Source of the DNA: Pedobacter caeni
GTDB lineage: Bacteria; Bacteroidota; Bacteroidia; Sphingobacteriales; Sphingobacteriaceae
Direction: 5' to 3'
Assembly: GCF_900129215.1 (NCBI RefSeq)
Contig: NZ_FQUQ01000003.1
Coordinates: 1,054,998 to 1,118,997 of the forward strand
DNA length: 64,000 nucleotides
Part shown: positions 1 through 7,953 of the stretch, piece after piece
Layout: each line of letters opens with the position of its first letter
Numbering within the stretch: position 1 is the stretch's first letter
The notes under the pieces: model-generated
The model's database searches: none
Told to the model about the DNA's origin: nothing
Seen by the model: only the letters and a program-made list of their open reading frames with translations
Program-made: the position numbers and the translations under genes

Positions 1-647
1 GTTTCTGATTGTTTTCCGGCAGTGGCTTGTTTCAGTAGCTTTTTGACAAGCAATTTGCTCAGCCTGTCTTCAATTAAAGTACCGGTGAACACCGGTGTTG
101 GTTCTTCTTGTCGGGATAGTGCATGAAAGACGGTCAACCGGTCCTTATATTCCAGTGCTAATGTTTCGATCGCTGCGGTGAAAATGACATCAGACCAGTT
201 GCGGTTTGCATAAATTAAGGTCAGCTGAACATCAGTTGATTTACTCAACAGGGACTTCGCAATAGAAAGCAATGGGGTTATTCCGCTTCCTCCTGATAAT
301 AAAACAACGTGGCCGCTTTGATAACTGCTTTCGGAGGGAACGAAGGCGCCATATGGGCCTTCTATTTCCAATTCAGAGATTTGCTCTGCGTAGTCTACCA
401 GGTAATTGCTCATCAATCCTTCTGTTACCCGTTTTACAGTGATGGCAGGATAAGGGTCCAGATCAGGTGAAGAAGACAAAGAATAGGAGCGGGTTATCTT
501 TTCTCCATTCAGTACCATACTGACATTGATAAACTGCCCTGGCAAGTAGCTGAATCCTGATTCGGCGATGTCAAATGCCAGGGTAACGGCATCCTTTGTC
601 TCCCTGACTACCTTAAGACTTGGGCAGATCATTTTATATTTTTGCAT
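1..647 (-). CDS. Flavin-dependent ferredoxin/NAD(P)H oxidoreductase, 3' part missing
   Basis: The first 215 residues are visible; the gene runs off the left edge. The N-terminal beta barrel carries the FAD-binding motif RSYS (residues 53-56), and a Rossmann-like half carries GGSGITP, the NAD(P)H-binding loop. This is the layout of the ferredoxin-NADP reductase superfamily (PaaE, Hmp, HCP reductase types). Members of about 340 residues usually end in a plant-type 2Fe-2S domain, which would lie outside the window, so the subtype is open. The start is the ATG at 645-647, seven bases after the stop of the MFS gene, so it is the last visible gene of the efflux operon. Its role there is unknown; supplying electrons to another enzyme is only a guess. 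Confidence 0.85.
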   Translation of the reverse strand, partial: MQKYKMICPSLKVVRETKDAVTLAFDIAESGFSYLPGQFINVSMVLNGEKITRSYSLSSSPDLDPYPAITVKRVTEGLMSNYLVDYAEQISELEIEGPYGAFVPSESSYQSGHVVLLSGGSGITPLLSIAKSLLSKSTDVQLTLIYANRNWSDVIFTAAIETLALEYKDRLTVFHALSRQEEPTPVFTGTLIEDRLSKLLVKKLLKQATAGKQSE

Positions 648-654
648 TGTTCCG

Positions 655-2079
655 TTACTTAAACGTTTTGATGGAAAAAACAGCGATTAACGTGGCAAGG
701 CCACTTACTACAGCCGCAGATTTGAAGGCGGTTCGAAAACCTTCATTCAGTGCCAGCAGTCCGTTTGTACCATCGGCTTGCACCATGTCATTTTTTGCGG
801 CTACGATAGCAACTATGATGGCAAGCCCCAGTGCTGAACCAATCTGATAACTGGTATTCACCAGGCCTGAAGCCAGTCCGGTTTCTTCCGGTTTGGCTCC
901 TGACATGGAGGCAATCGTTCCAGGAATATAGGCCAGTGACATGCCTATTGCGCCTAAGAGGGATGCAGGCAAAACATGAATCATAAAAGATCCATCTACC
1001 GGAACATTACTGAAAAGAACCAGGGCAGCCGTAAGCGCTATAAACCCTGCGATCATATTTGCTTTAAAGCCAAATCTGGCAACCAGCTTTCCGGTAACAC
1101 CCACCATCAGGACCATAATGGTAAAGGTCATCGGCAGTAAGGCAAGTCCGCTATTGAAGGCAGAATAATTCAATACCTGCTGTAAATAGAGGTTGAGAAA
1201 AAACCACAGTGGAATCCATGCGCCTGCCATCAAGCCCATCACCAGATTCCCGGCCGAAAGGTTAGGTGCCTTGAAAATGGATAAAGGTAAAAGCGGCTCT
1301 TTCTTATTTTTTTGCATCATGAGGAAGACCATAAACAGCACTACTGCTAAGCCCGGCAGCCCAAGGGTTTGAAGCGAATCCCAGCCTGCACTTTCAGCTG
1401 ATACAATGGCATATACCATCAGAATAAGTGCCGTAGTGGCCAGGATCGCACCAATCATATCTACTTTTCCTTTTCGCGTTGCTCCTTTAAGCAATAAGCC
1501 CGGACTCAAAACCAGAACAATCAGGCCTAAAGGGATATTGATCAGGAAAACCCATTGCCAGGAAAGCCATTGGGTAATGGCACCACCGAAGAACACACCG
1601 GCAGAACCACCTGCTGCAGCGGCAGCGCCCCAGAAACCCAGGGCTTTATTTAGCTCTTTAGGATCGGTAAACTTGGTTAAAACCAGCGTTAAGGCTGCTG
1701 GTGCTATTAAAGCCGAACCCAGACCTTGCAGTGCTCTGCCGGTGTTTAACATGGCTTCTGACGAGGCCATACCTGCTAAAAGGGAGGCGCCGGTTAAAAT
1801 GGCAAAACCCCACATGAAAACCTTGCGTGAGCCAAAGAGGTCGGACAGACGGCCACCTAAAAGCAGGAAACCGCCAAAAACAATTACGTAGGCATTAAAT
1901 ATCCATTGAAGGCCTGTTTGTGAATAACCCAGATCGGTTTTGATCGCAGGCAATGCAACACCTATGATGGATGTATCCATGATCACTATGAACTGAGCCA
2001 TACAGAGTAAAGAAAGGGCTGCCCATCGCTTAGCGTAGGGCACTGCTTTTTCTATTGGTAGTGTGGTATCTTTAGACAT
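655..2079 (-). CDS. DHA2-family MFS drug:proton antiporter
   Basis: This 474-residue inner-membrane protein has the hallmarks of 14-helix DHA2 (EmrB/QacA) transporters: the motif D1-like MDTSIIGVALPAI near residue 35, the cytoplasmic-loop motif A GGRLSDLFGSRK near residue 75, and a Gly/Ala-rich motif C region near residue 150-165. The family exports hydrophobic drugs and cations in exchange for protons. It sits 47 bp after the tolC-like gene in the same direction, so the operon encodes both an RND tripartite pump and this single-component pump. The substrate cannot be read from sequence. Confidence 0.9.
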   Translation of the reverse strand: MSKDTTLPIEKAVPYAKRWAALSLLCMAQFIVIMDTSIIGVALPAIKTDLGYSQTGLQWIFNAYVIVFGGFLLLGGRLSDLFGSRKVFMWGFAILTGASLLAGMASSEAMLNTGRALQGLGSALIAPAALTLVLTKFTDPKELNKALGFWGAAAAAGGSAGVFFGGAITQWLSWQWVFLINIPLGLIVLVLSPGLLLKGATRKGKVDMIGAILATTALILMVYAIVSAESAGWDSLQTLGLPGLAVVLFMVFLMMQKNKKEPLLPLSIFKAPNLSAGNLVMGLMAGAWIPLWFFLNLYLQQVLNYSAFNSGLALLPMTFTIMVLMVGVTGKLVARFGFKANMIAGFIALTAALVLFSNVPVDGSFMIHVLPASLLGAIGMSLAYIPGTIASMSGAKPEETGLASGLVNTSYQIGSALGLAIIVAIVAAKNDMVQADGTNGLLALNEGFRTAFKSAAVVSGLATLIAVFSIKTFK

Positions 2080-2126
2080 AAATTTTTATTTTTTCTTTAG
2101 GGTTATCGGAATGTGTTTTGGTGTAT

Positions 2127-3473
2127 TTATTGCAGTTTTAACAAGCCTAATGATCGCTGTAATTCAACATGCAATACCTTAATGTGGTATGCTGCCTGTA
2201 AATAATTGATCTTACCCTGCGTTAGTGCCAGTTCGGCATCTGTTAATTCGAGCCTGGAACTTAAGCCGTTCTTGTAACGGTCGTTCATCATGATATAACT
2301 GAGTTCTGCCGCTTCTACTGTTGTTTTTTGAACATTGAGCTGAGTATTGGCTTCCTTCCACCTACTGATGATGGCCGCTAATTCAGCATTCATTTCCTCC
2401 TGCAGGTCATCTAATCTGATTTTTTCCTGTCGTACTTTAATCCTGGATTGATTGATCTGGGAGCTGGTCCGGTTTCCGTTAAAAATCGGAACCGTAAGCT
2501 GAAGTCCCAGAAATGAGGTGCGTGGCCAGGTATAATTGCCCAGACTCAGGTGGTCTGCCTGTGCCTGCAATTGATATTGACCTACAATTGAAGCCTGGGG
2601 GAGGCGCTCTGCTTTACTGACAGACAATTGCTTTTCTCCCTGTTCTATGGAAAGTCTTTGCAGTTTCAGATCATGGCGGTTCAGTTCAGCAGTTTTTAAA
2701 GCCTGATCCAGCGTATAAAATTCGGCTTGATCGGCTTTAACATTGAGGCTGTCGGTCGGCTTTATTTCTGCCATCTCATTCAAGCCAATGAGTCTTTTCA
2801 ACTGAATGCCGCTCACTTCGATGTTGTTTCTTAAATAGGAGATGGAAGACTTCAGGTTCTCTACCGCAATGTAACTCCTTAAGGTATCTACCTTCAGACT
2901 TCGTCCCTGTGCAAACAAGGCCCTGGTATCTTCCAGTGCTCTGGTATTCCGGGATAAGCTTTGTTGCTGTAAACTGAGCTGGTTATTCATCAGCAGCAGG
3001 TTAAAATAACTGGCTGAGATCTGAAATGCCAGCTGGCTTTGCAGGTTAGTGGTTTTTTCTTTCTGGATTTTCTCGTTGATCACAGCAGCCTGTTTTTGGC
3101 GGCGTGCATTTTCCAGAAACAATGGCTGATTTAATGATAAAAAACCATTGAACACATTTTTTCCTCCAACTGCAATATCCTGTACCGCTTTATCAGTGCC
3201 GGCAAATGAACCCGGAAGAAAGATCACCTGACGGTCAAAGTAACGGGAATAGGCCGCGTTTGCTGAAACGTTTGGTAACAGACGGCTCTGTGCCTCCCGG
3301 GTCATCTCTTTGTAGCGGATTTCTTCCAGCGTTTGTACCTGAAGCTCCTTGTTGCCATTTGCTGCCATTGCCAATGCTTCCGCCAGGCTTAAATCTCTTT
3401 TCTGGGCCTGCAAAACTTTGCCGGAAAACAGCAGCAGCAAAGCAAGTAGTATATTTAAAAATTTCTTTTTCAT
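2127..3473 (-). CDS. TolC-family outer-membrane efflux channel
   Basis: The product has 448 residues. A signal peptide (MKKKFLNILLALLLLFSG, ending near residue 23) precedes long heptad-rich helices in two related halves, with hydrophobic beta-strand stretches between them, as expected of the OEP fold that trimerises into an outer-membrane and periplasmic tunnel. It lies downstream of the adaptor and RND genes and completes the tripartite pump. A 99-bp gap with a perfect inverted repeat separates it from the RND gene, which is unusually long for this otherwise tight operon. Confidence 0.92.
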   Translation of the reverse strand: MKKKFLNILLALLLLFSGKVLQAQKRDLSLAEALAMAANGNKELQVQTLEEIRYKEMTREAQSRLLPNVSANAAYSRYFDRQVIFLPGSFAGTDKAVQDIAVGGKNVFNGFLSLNQPLFLENARRQKQAAVINEKIQKEKTTNLQSQLAFQISASYFNLLLMNNQLSLQQQSLSRNTRALEDTRALFAQGRSLKVDTLRSYIAVENLKSSISYLRNNIEVSGIQLKRLIGLNEMAEIKPTDSLNVKADQAEFYTLDQALKTAELNRHDLKLQRLSIEQGEKQLSVSKAERLPQASIVGQYQLQAQADHLSLGNYTWPRTSFLGLQLTVPIFNGNRTSSQINQSRIKVRQEKIRLDDLQEEMNAELAAIISRWKEANTQLNVQKTTVEAAELSYIMMNDRYKNGLSSRLELTDAELALTQGKINYLQAAYHIKVLHVELQRSLGLLKLQ

Positions 3474-3513
3474 CTATTTGTTTATTGTGGTTATTCGTCA
3501 GATGGAGTCTTTG

Positions 3514-3562
3514 ATGATTAAAATAATTATGGCGCAGTATGCTCAATAATTATTTTAATCAT
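3514..3562. repeat. Perfect 17-bp inverted repeat between RND and TolC genes
   Basis: The arms 3514-3530 (ATGATTAAAATAATTAT) and 3546-3562 (ATAATTATTTTAATCAT) are exact reverse complements around a 15-base loop. No T-run follows on the minus strand, so this is not a classical intrinsic terminator. As RNA it would form a long AU-rich hairpin inside the operon, consistent with a processing or stability element or a weak attenuator. Confidence 0.8.
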
Positions 3563-3572
3563 GTCGGGCTCA

Positions 3573-6500
3573 TTATTTTTGTTTTAATAGGTCAGCATGA
3601 TCGGATTCCATCTCTTCATCTTCTTCTTCCATCGCTTCTTTACGCTTGGTTCCTGACAGGTAAGAATAAACCGCAGGAATAATAAAGAGGGTAAGAATCC
3701 CTGCAAAGGTCAATCCACCGGCAATTACAATTCCCAGCGACTGGCGGCTGTTAACCGTCATCGCAATTGGTAAAGCACCAAATATCATCGCCAGTGAAGT
3801 CATGAGAATTGGCCGGAAACGTTGTACTGCTGATTGTATGGCCGCATCGTATTTTGACAGTCCCTGTTCTTTCAAATGATTGGCAAATTCTACGATCAGG
3901 ATGCCGTTTTTAGTAATCAATCCCACCAGGGTGATGATTCCAATCTGACTAAACACATTTAAACTCTGGTCAAACCAGTATAGACTGAGGATGGCGCCTG
4001 TGACGGCCATTGGTACTGTAAGCATAATGATGAGGGGATCACGCAGGCTCTCAAATTGTGCGGCCATGATCATATAAACGAGTAACAAGGCCAGAATTAG
4101 TGTAGAGGTGATATTGCCCTGGCTTTCTTCGTAATCTCTGGATTGACCTGCCAAACTCGTTTTGAAATTTTCGTTCAATACCTCTTTTTTGATCCGTGCC
4201 ATTTCTTCAATCCCATCAGCAAGGCTGACACCTGGTGCCAGGCCGGCAGAAATCGAGGCTGAAGTATATTGGTCATAACGATAAATCGCAGCAGGACTGA
4301 TCCCTTCTTCAATCGTAACGAGGTTATCCAGAGAGATCATCTCATTATCCGCAGAACGAACATAAATTGAACGGAGATCGCTGATGTCGTTCCTGTTTTT
4401 CCGCTCTACCTGACCGATCACTTCATATTGCCTGTCTGACCGTAAAAAATAACCATAACGCTGGCCGGAGAACGAAAGCTGTAAAGCCCTTGATACTTCC
4501 TGTGTAGAAACACCCATTAAGGCTGCTTTCTGCCGGTCTATGTTTATTTTTAGTTCAGGTTTATTGATTTTCAAATCGGCGTCTACGAACATGAGTTTTT
4601 TACTCTGCCTTGCTGCTGCCAAAAATTTTGGAAGCACTTGTTTAAGGCTATCCAGAGTAGGAGCCTGAAGTACATATTGTACTGGCATGCCACCACCATA
4701 TCGTGTACCGATGGTGGGTGGGAGGTAAGGGAATAAAAGGAAGCCCTTAAATTTGGACGATGCCATTCCGTATTGGTTGTATAAATCCTGTGTACTTGGT
4801 TTGCCTTTTTCAGGATCGTTTAGATAAATACTCTGAACAGCGATGTTAACTGGTGCCGGGGCGGGAATAAAAGAGATACCTACCATAGAATAAGTCTGAT
4901 ACAGCCTGCTGCCTGTAGAATCGTTTACGTATTTTCCCACTTCGGTCATTCGTTTTTGCATGTATTCAAACGACACCCCTTCAGGCGCAATAGCGATCAG
5001 ACTCATGTTGGACCGGTCTTCTATCGGCGCAAGCTCAGATGGTAGTTTTTTCCCGACAAAATAAATGAGACTGGCCGTGCCGATCAGGAATACAGGAGCT
5101 AACCAGCGGCGTTTCATAAAGGCGGTTAATAAATTCGCATATCCTTCATTTAAGCGGATGAAAAAAGGCTCTGTGTTCCGGTATAACCAGTTTGGCTTTT
5201 CGCTCTTTTTTAATAACAAGGCGCTCAGCATAGGCGAAAGCGTTAAGGCGACAAAAGCGGATACCAGTACAGATCCCGATACGACAATGGCAAATTCTTT
5301 AAACAACTGGCCACTGATCCCACCCATAAAAATAATTGGCATAAATACAGCTGCCAGAGTAATGGTGGTGGATATTACTGCGAAATAGATTTCTTTGGAC
5401 CCTTTGAAAGCAGCCTGGATTGGCGACATGCCTTCTTCGATTTTTTTATAGATATTTTCCAGCACCACGATCGCATCATCCACCACTAAACCAATCGCAA
5501 GTACCAGGCCCAGCAGGGTGAGTACATTGATGGAAAATCCGGCCACATACATAATGAAAAATGCCGAAAGAATGGATACAGGAATGGCCAGTACCGGTAT
5601 AATGGTAGAGCGCCAGTCTCTGAGGAAAAGAAAGATGATCAGCACGACCAAACCGAAGGCGATGAAAAGGGTTTCTTCTACTTCTTTAATGGATTTACGC
5701 ACGGGACTTGTGAAATCGAAACCAACAATCAACCGGTATTCCTTTGGAACTTCCTTGCGCAATTGCTCTAATCTGACATAAAACTCATCTACGACCTTGA
5801 TTGCGTTAGCCCCACGTTGGATCTGAACGGCAATACCCACCCCAATCCGGTTTAAATTACCGGTTTCATTGATAATTGCAGTTCGCTCATTTTCCTCTCC
5901 CAGTTTTGCAGACCCGATATCTTTTAGCCGCACTACTGTGTTTCCCTCGCGTTTAATGATCATTTCATTGAAATCTTCTACGGTAGTTAAGCGGCCGAGG
6001 GTACGTACACTTAGCTCATTGTTTGCGCCTTCTATTCTGCCGGAAGGTAAATCCAGATTCTCTCTTGATAAAGCCTGCCGGATGTCTTCAGGAGTGAGCA
6101 TGTACGCAGCCAGCTTAGTGGGATCAAACCGTAACCGCATGGCATACTTATGTTCACCAACAACTGCAACACTGTTTACCCCGGGGATAGACTGCATTCT
6201 GTCTTTTATCATCGTGGAGGCAAGATGACTTACTTCCCGGATGTCCTTGGTATCGCTTTCTACTTCTAAAAAGGCAACCAGGTTATCAGGAGAGGAAGCT
6301 TTTGCAACAACAGGCGGATCTACATCGGCAGGAAGCTGCTTTCTGGATTTGGCCACTTTATCGCGGACATCGTTCAGTGCATCTTCCAAATCGACATCCC
6401 GGTTAAATTCTATGGAAATGACACTCACCTGTTCCCTGGATTCAGAAGAAATGGTTCTGACGCCATTGGATTCTGCAATAGATTCTTCCATAGGCTTGGT

Positions 6501-6689
6501 GATTTTGGAAGCAATCACATCCGGGCTCGCACCGGGATAATAGGTGACCACCGAGATCACCGGAGGTTCTGTAAGGGGATATTCCCTGACCCCTAGATAG
6601 TTCCAGCCAACAATCCCCATAATAACGATAAAGGCAGAAAAGACACCTGCCAGAACCGGTTTTTTTATACTTAATGATGATAAACTCAT
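3573..6689 (-). CDS. RND efflux permease, HAE1 (AcrB/MexB) type
   Basis: The product has 1038 residues, the usual size for AcrB homologues, and drives proton-coupled export from the periplasm or inner membrane through TolC. The N-terminal helix is followed by the docking and porter loop. The TM4 motif GLVVDDAIVVLENI near residue 400 holds the paired aspartates of the proton relay. This favours the hydrophobe/amphiphile (HAE1) class over the heavy-metal (CusA) class. The C-terminus ends in an acidic-basic cytoplasmic tail. It starts 20 bp after the adaptor gene. Its operon shares a promoter design with a copper-type ATPase, which is at odds with a purely organic-drug role. Confidence 0.94.
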   Translation of the reverse strand: MSLSSLSIKKPVLAGVFSAFIVIMGIVGWNYLGVREYPLTEPPVISVVTYYPGASPDVIASKITKPMEESIAESNGVRTISSESREQVSVISIEFNRDVDLEDALNDVRDKVAKSRKQLPADVDPPVVAKASSPDNLVAFLEVESDTKDIREVSHLASTMIKDRMQSIPGVNSVAVVGEHKYAMRLRFDPTKLAAYMLTPEDIRQALSRENLDLPSGRIEGANNELSVRTLGRLTTVEDFNEMIIKREGNTVVRLKDIGSAKLGEENERTAIINETGNLNRIGVGIAVQIQRGANAIKVVDEFYVRLEQLRKEVPKEYRLIVGFDFTSPVRKSIKEVEETLFIAFGLVVLIIFLFLRDWRSTIIPVLAIPVSILSAFFIMYVAGFSINVLTLLGLVLAIGLVVDDAIVVLENIYKKIEEGMSPIQAAFKGSKEIYFAVISTTITLAAVFMPIIFMGGISGQLFKEFAIVVSGSVLVSAFVALTLSPMLSALLLKKSEKPNWLYRNTEPFFIRLNEGYANLLTAFMKRRWLAPVFLIGTASLIYFVGKKLPSELAPIEDRSNMSLIAIAPEGVSFEYMQKRMTEVGKYVNDSTGSRLYQTYSMVGISFIPAPAPVNIAVQSIYLNDPEKGKPSTQDLYNQYGMASSKFKGFLLFPYLPPTIGTRYGGGMPVQYVLQAPTLDSLKQVLPKFLAAARQSKKLMFVDADLKINKPELKINIDRQKAALMGVSTQEVSRALQLSFSGQRYGYFLRSDRQYEVIGQVERKNRNDISDLRSIYVRSADNEMISLDNLVTIEEGISPAAIYRYDQYTSASISAGLAPGVSLADGIEEMARIKKEVLNENFKTSLAGQSRDYEESQGNITSTLILALLLVYMIMAAQFESLRDPLIIMLTVPMAVTGAILSLYWFDQSLNVFSQIGIITLVGLITKNGILIVEFANHLKEQGLSKYDAAIQSAVQRFRPILMTSLAMIFGALPIAMTVNSRQSLGIVIAGGLTFAGILTLFIIPAVYSYLSGTKRKEAMEEEDEEMESDHADLLKQK

Positions 6690-6709
6690 GATTTTAAATT
6701 TGAAATAGA

Positions 6710-7780
6710 TTATTTGGTAGCAACAGCCTGAACAGGCATGCCATCACCAAGACGAAGAAGATTGGATACAATGACACTGTCGCCATTGTTTAAACCAGAG
6801 GTGATAATGGCTGAGGTTTCAGTTCTGTTGCCAATGCTCACGGGCTTTGATTTGGCAAGACCATTTTCAACCACAAAGACACTATATCCCTCTCCGCTGG
6901 GGATGAGCGCTTCAGTTGGTAAGTTAATTGCTTTTGCATTTTTTGCTGAGGTCTGGAAATGGATCTTGACAGACAAACCTGCCCTGAACTTTCCCTCAGG
7001 ATTACCTGCGCTGGCCTGCACTTTTAGTGCTCTGTTTTGAGCATTAAGCCCCGGTTCGGTAGCTTGAATGCTGGCCGTCTGTTGCTGATCAGAAAGAGCG
7101 GTGGTAAAATTGATCTTACTGCCTGTTTTAACCAGTGGGAGGTACTTTTCCGGGACAGAAAAATTGATCTTAACGGTAGCCTGGTCCTGCAGGCTAACCA
7201 GCGCTGTCCCTGGGGAGACAAAAGCGCCCGGATCCAGATTTGAAATGCCGATCTTTCCTGAAAAAGGAGCCCGGATTTCGGTTTTGTTCAACTCCACCTG
7301 GAGCTGCTCCCGCTGCGCTTCGAGTGCTTGTAATTTTACCACTGTCTCATCGTACTGCTGCTGATTGACCGTTTCTGTTTTCAGCAGATTACTGATCCTT
7401 TGCTCATTCAGGCGGGCTAATTTCAATTCAGAATTCAATCCCTTTAACCGGGCCTTCAGGTCAGCATCGTTTAATTTATACAGCAATTGTCCCTTGCTGA
7501 CATTTCCGCCGTCCTGAAAAGCCACCTGAACAATCTTTTGGGCGATTTCACTGACGATGGCTACTTCCCGATAAGGGGCCATGGTACCTACAATCACTTC
7601 CTCCTGATTCAGGCTCTCTTCGCTTACAACGATCACATCCACTTGCAATTTGCTGACATCTGCACCTGCCGCGGCAGCCGGCTTTTGTGCTTTTTCCTTA
7701 TTCTCATTACAGGCAATCAGCAATATACTGCAGAGTACAGGAAGGAAAATAGCTTTTAGTTTATTTGTATCTTTTAACAT
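6710..7780 (-). CDS. RND periplasmic adaptor (membrane fusion) lipoprotein
   Basis: From the ATG at 7778-7780 the product is 356 residues and begins with a lipoprotein signal ending in LLIAC, lipidated at Cys24. An upstream in-frame ATG at 7840 would bury this signal and overlap the predicted promoter, so it is not used. The order is barrel-sandwich half, a coiled-coil hairpin with repeated Leu/Gln/Glu heptads (about residues 90-150), the second sandwich half (IRAPFSGKIGIS) and beta-barrel domains. This is the HlyD/AcrA-type adaptor that bridges the RND pump and the TolC channel. It is the first gene of the efflux operon. Confidence 0.92.
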   Translation of the reverse strand: MLKDTNKLKAIFLPVLCSILLIACNENKEKAQKPAAAAGADVSKLQVDVIVVSEESLNQEEVIVGTMAPYREVAIVSEIAQKIVQVAFQDGGNVSKGQLLYKLNDADLKARLKGLNSELKLARLNEQRISNLLKTETVNQQQYDETVVKLQALEAQREQLQVELNKTEIRAPFSGKIGISNLDPGAFVSPGTALVSLQDQATVKINFSVPEKYLPLVKTGSKINFTTALSDQQQTASIQATEPGLNAQNRALKVQASAGNPEGKFRAGLSVKIHFQTSAKNAKAINLPTEALIPSGEGYSVFVVENGLAKSKPVSIGNRTETSAIITSGLNNGDSVIVSNLLRLGDGMPVQAVATK

Positions 7781-7824
7781 GATCTGATGAATAATGGTGG
7801 AATAAATAGTTGTTTTAACGGGTG

Positions 7825-7832
7825 TAAATTTA
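7825..7832 (-). promoter_or_regulatory. -7 box of the efflux operon promoter
   Basis: On the minus strand this reads TAAATTTA, seven of eight matches to the Bacteroidota -7 consensus TAnnTTTG. It lies exactly 31 bp from the edge of the direct-repeat operator at 7856. The -7 boxes of copA and both regulator genes have the same offset, which is the main support for this weaker match. Confidence 0.6.
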
Positions 7833-7855
7833 GCGGGCATTACCAGCCCATACTT

Positions 7856-7886
7856 TATACTATTGCAGGTAAGAGTTATAGAATTT
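7856..7886 (-). promoter_or_regulatory. Direct-repeat operator before the efflux operon (site 1 of 4)
   Basis: Read on the plus strand, the half-sites are TATACTATTG (7856-7865) and TATAGAATTT (7877-7886), with starts 21 bp apart. The spacer contains GCAGGTAAGAG-like bases shared in part with the other sites. It lies 76-106 bp upstream of the adaptor start codon and just upstream of the -7 box. A direct repeat spaced by two helical turns suits an AraC-type dimer. Confidence 0.65.
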
Positions 7887-7900
7887 CTGCAGGAATTATT

Positions 7901-7933
7901 AAAAAAAAATGCCCGGTTTAAGGCCGGGCATTG
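7901..7933 (-). terminator. Intrinsic terminator of copA
   Basis: The stem pairs ATGCCCGG with CCGGGCAT around a short loop (about 7909-7931). On the minus strand it is followed by a run of nine T residues (the A-run at 7901-7909). It lies about 20 bp after the copA stop and separates copA from the efflux operon, so the latter needs its own promoter. Confidence 0.9.
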
Positions 7934-7953
7934 GAAAAATGGGGGGATTGGTT

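Noticed and set aside
1406..1891. A 161-codon plus-strand open frame inside the MFS gene
   Set aside because: It is the antisense shadow of a well-supported transporter; its composition is low-complexity Pro/Arg/Ala with no domain.
3235..3546. Minus-strand open frame overlapping the TolC start
   Set aside because: It lies out of frame with the tolC-like gene, which has a proper signal peptide and full-length family match.
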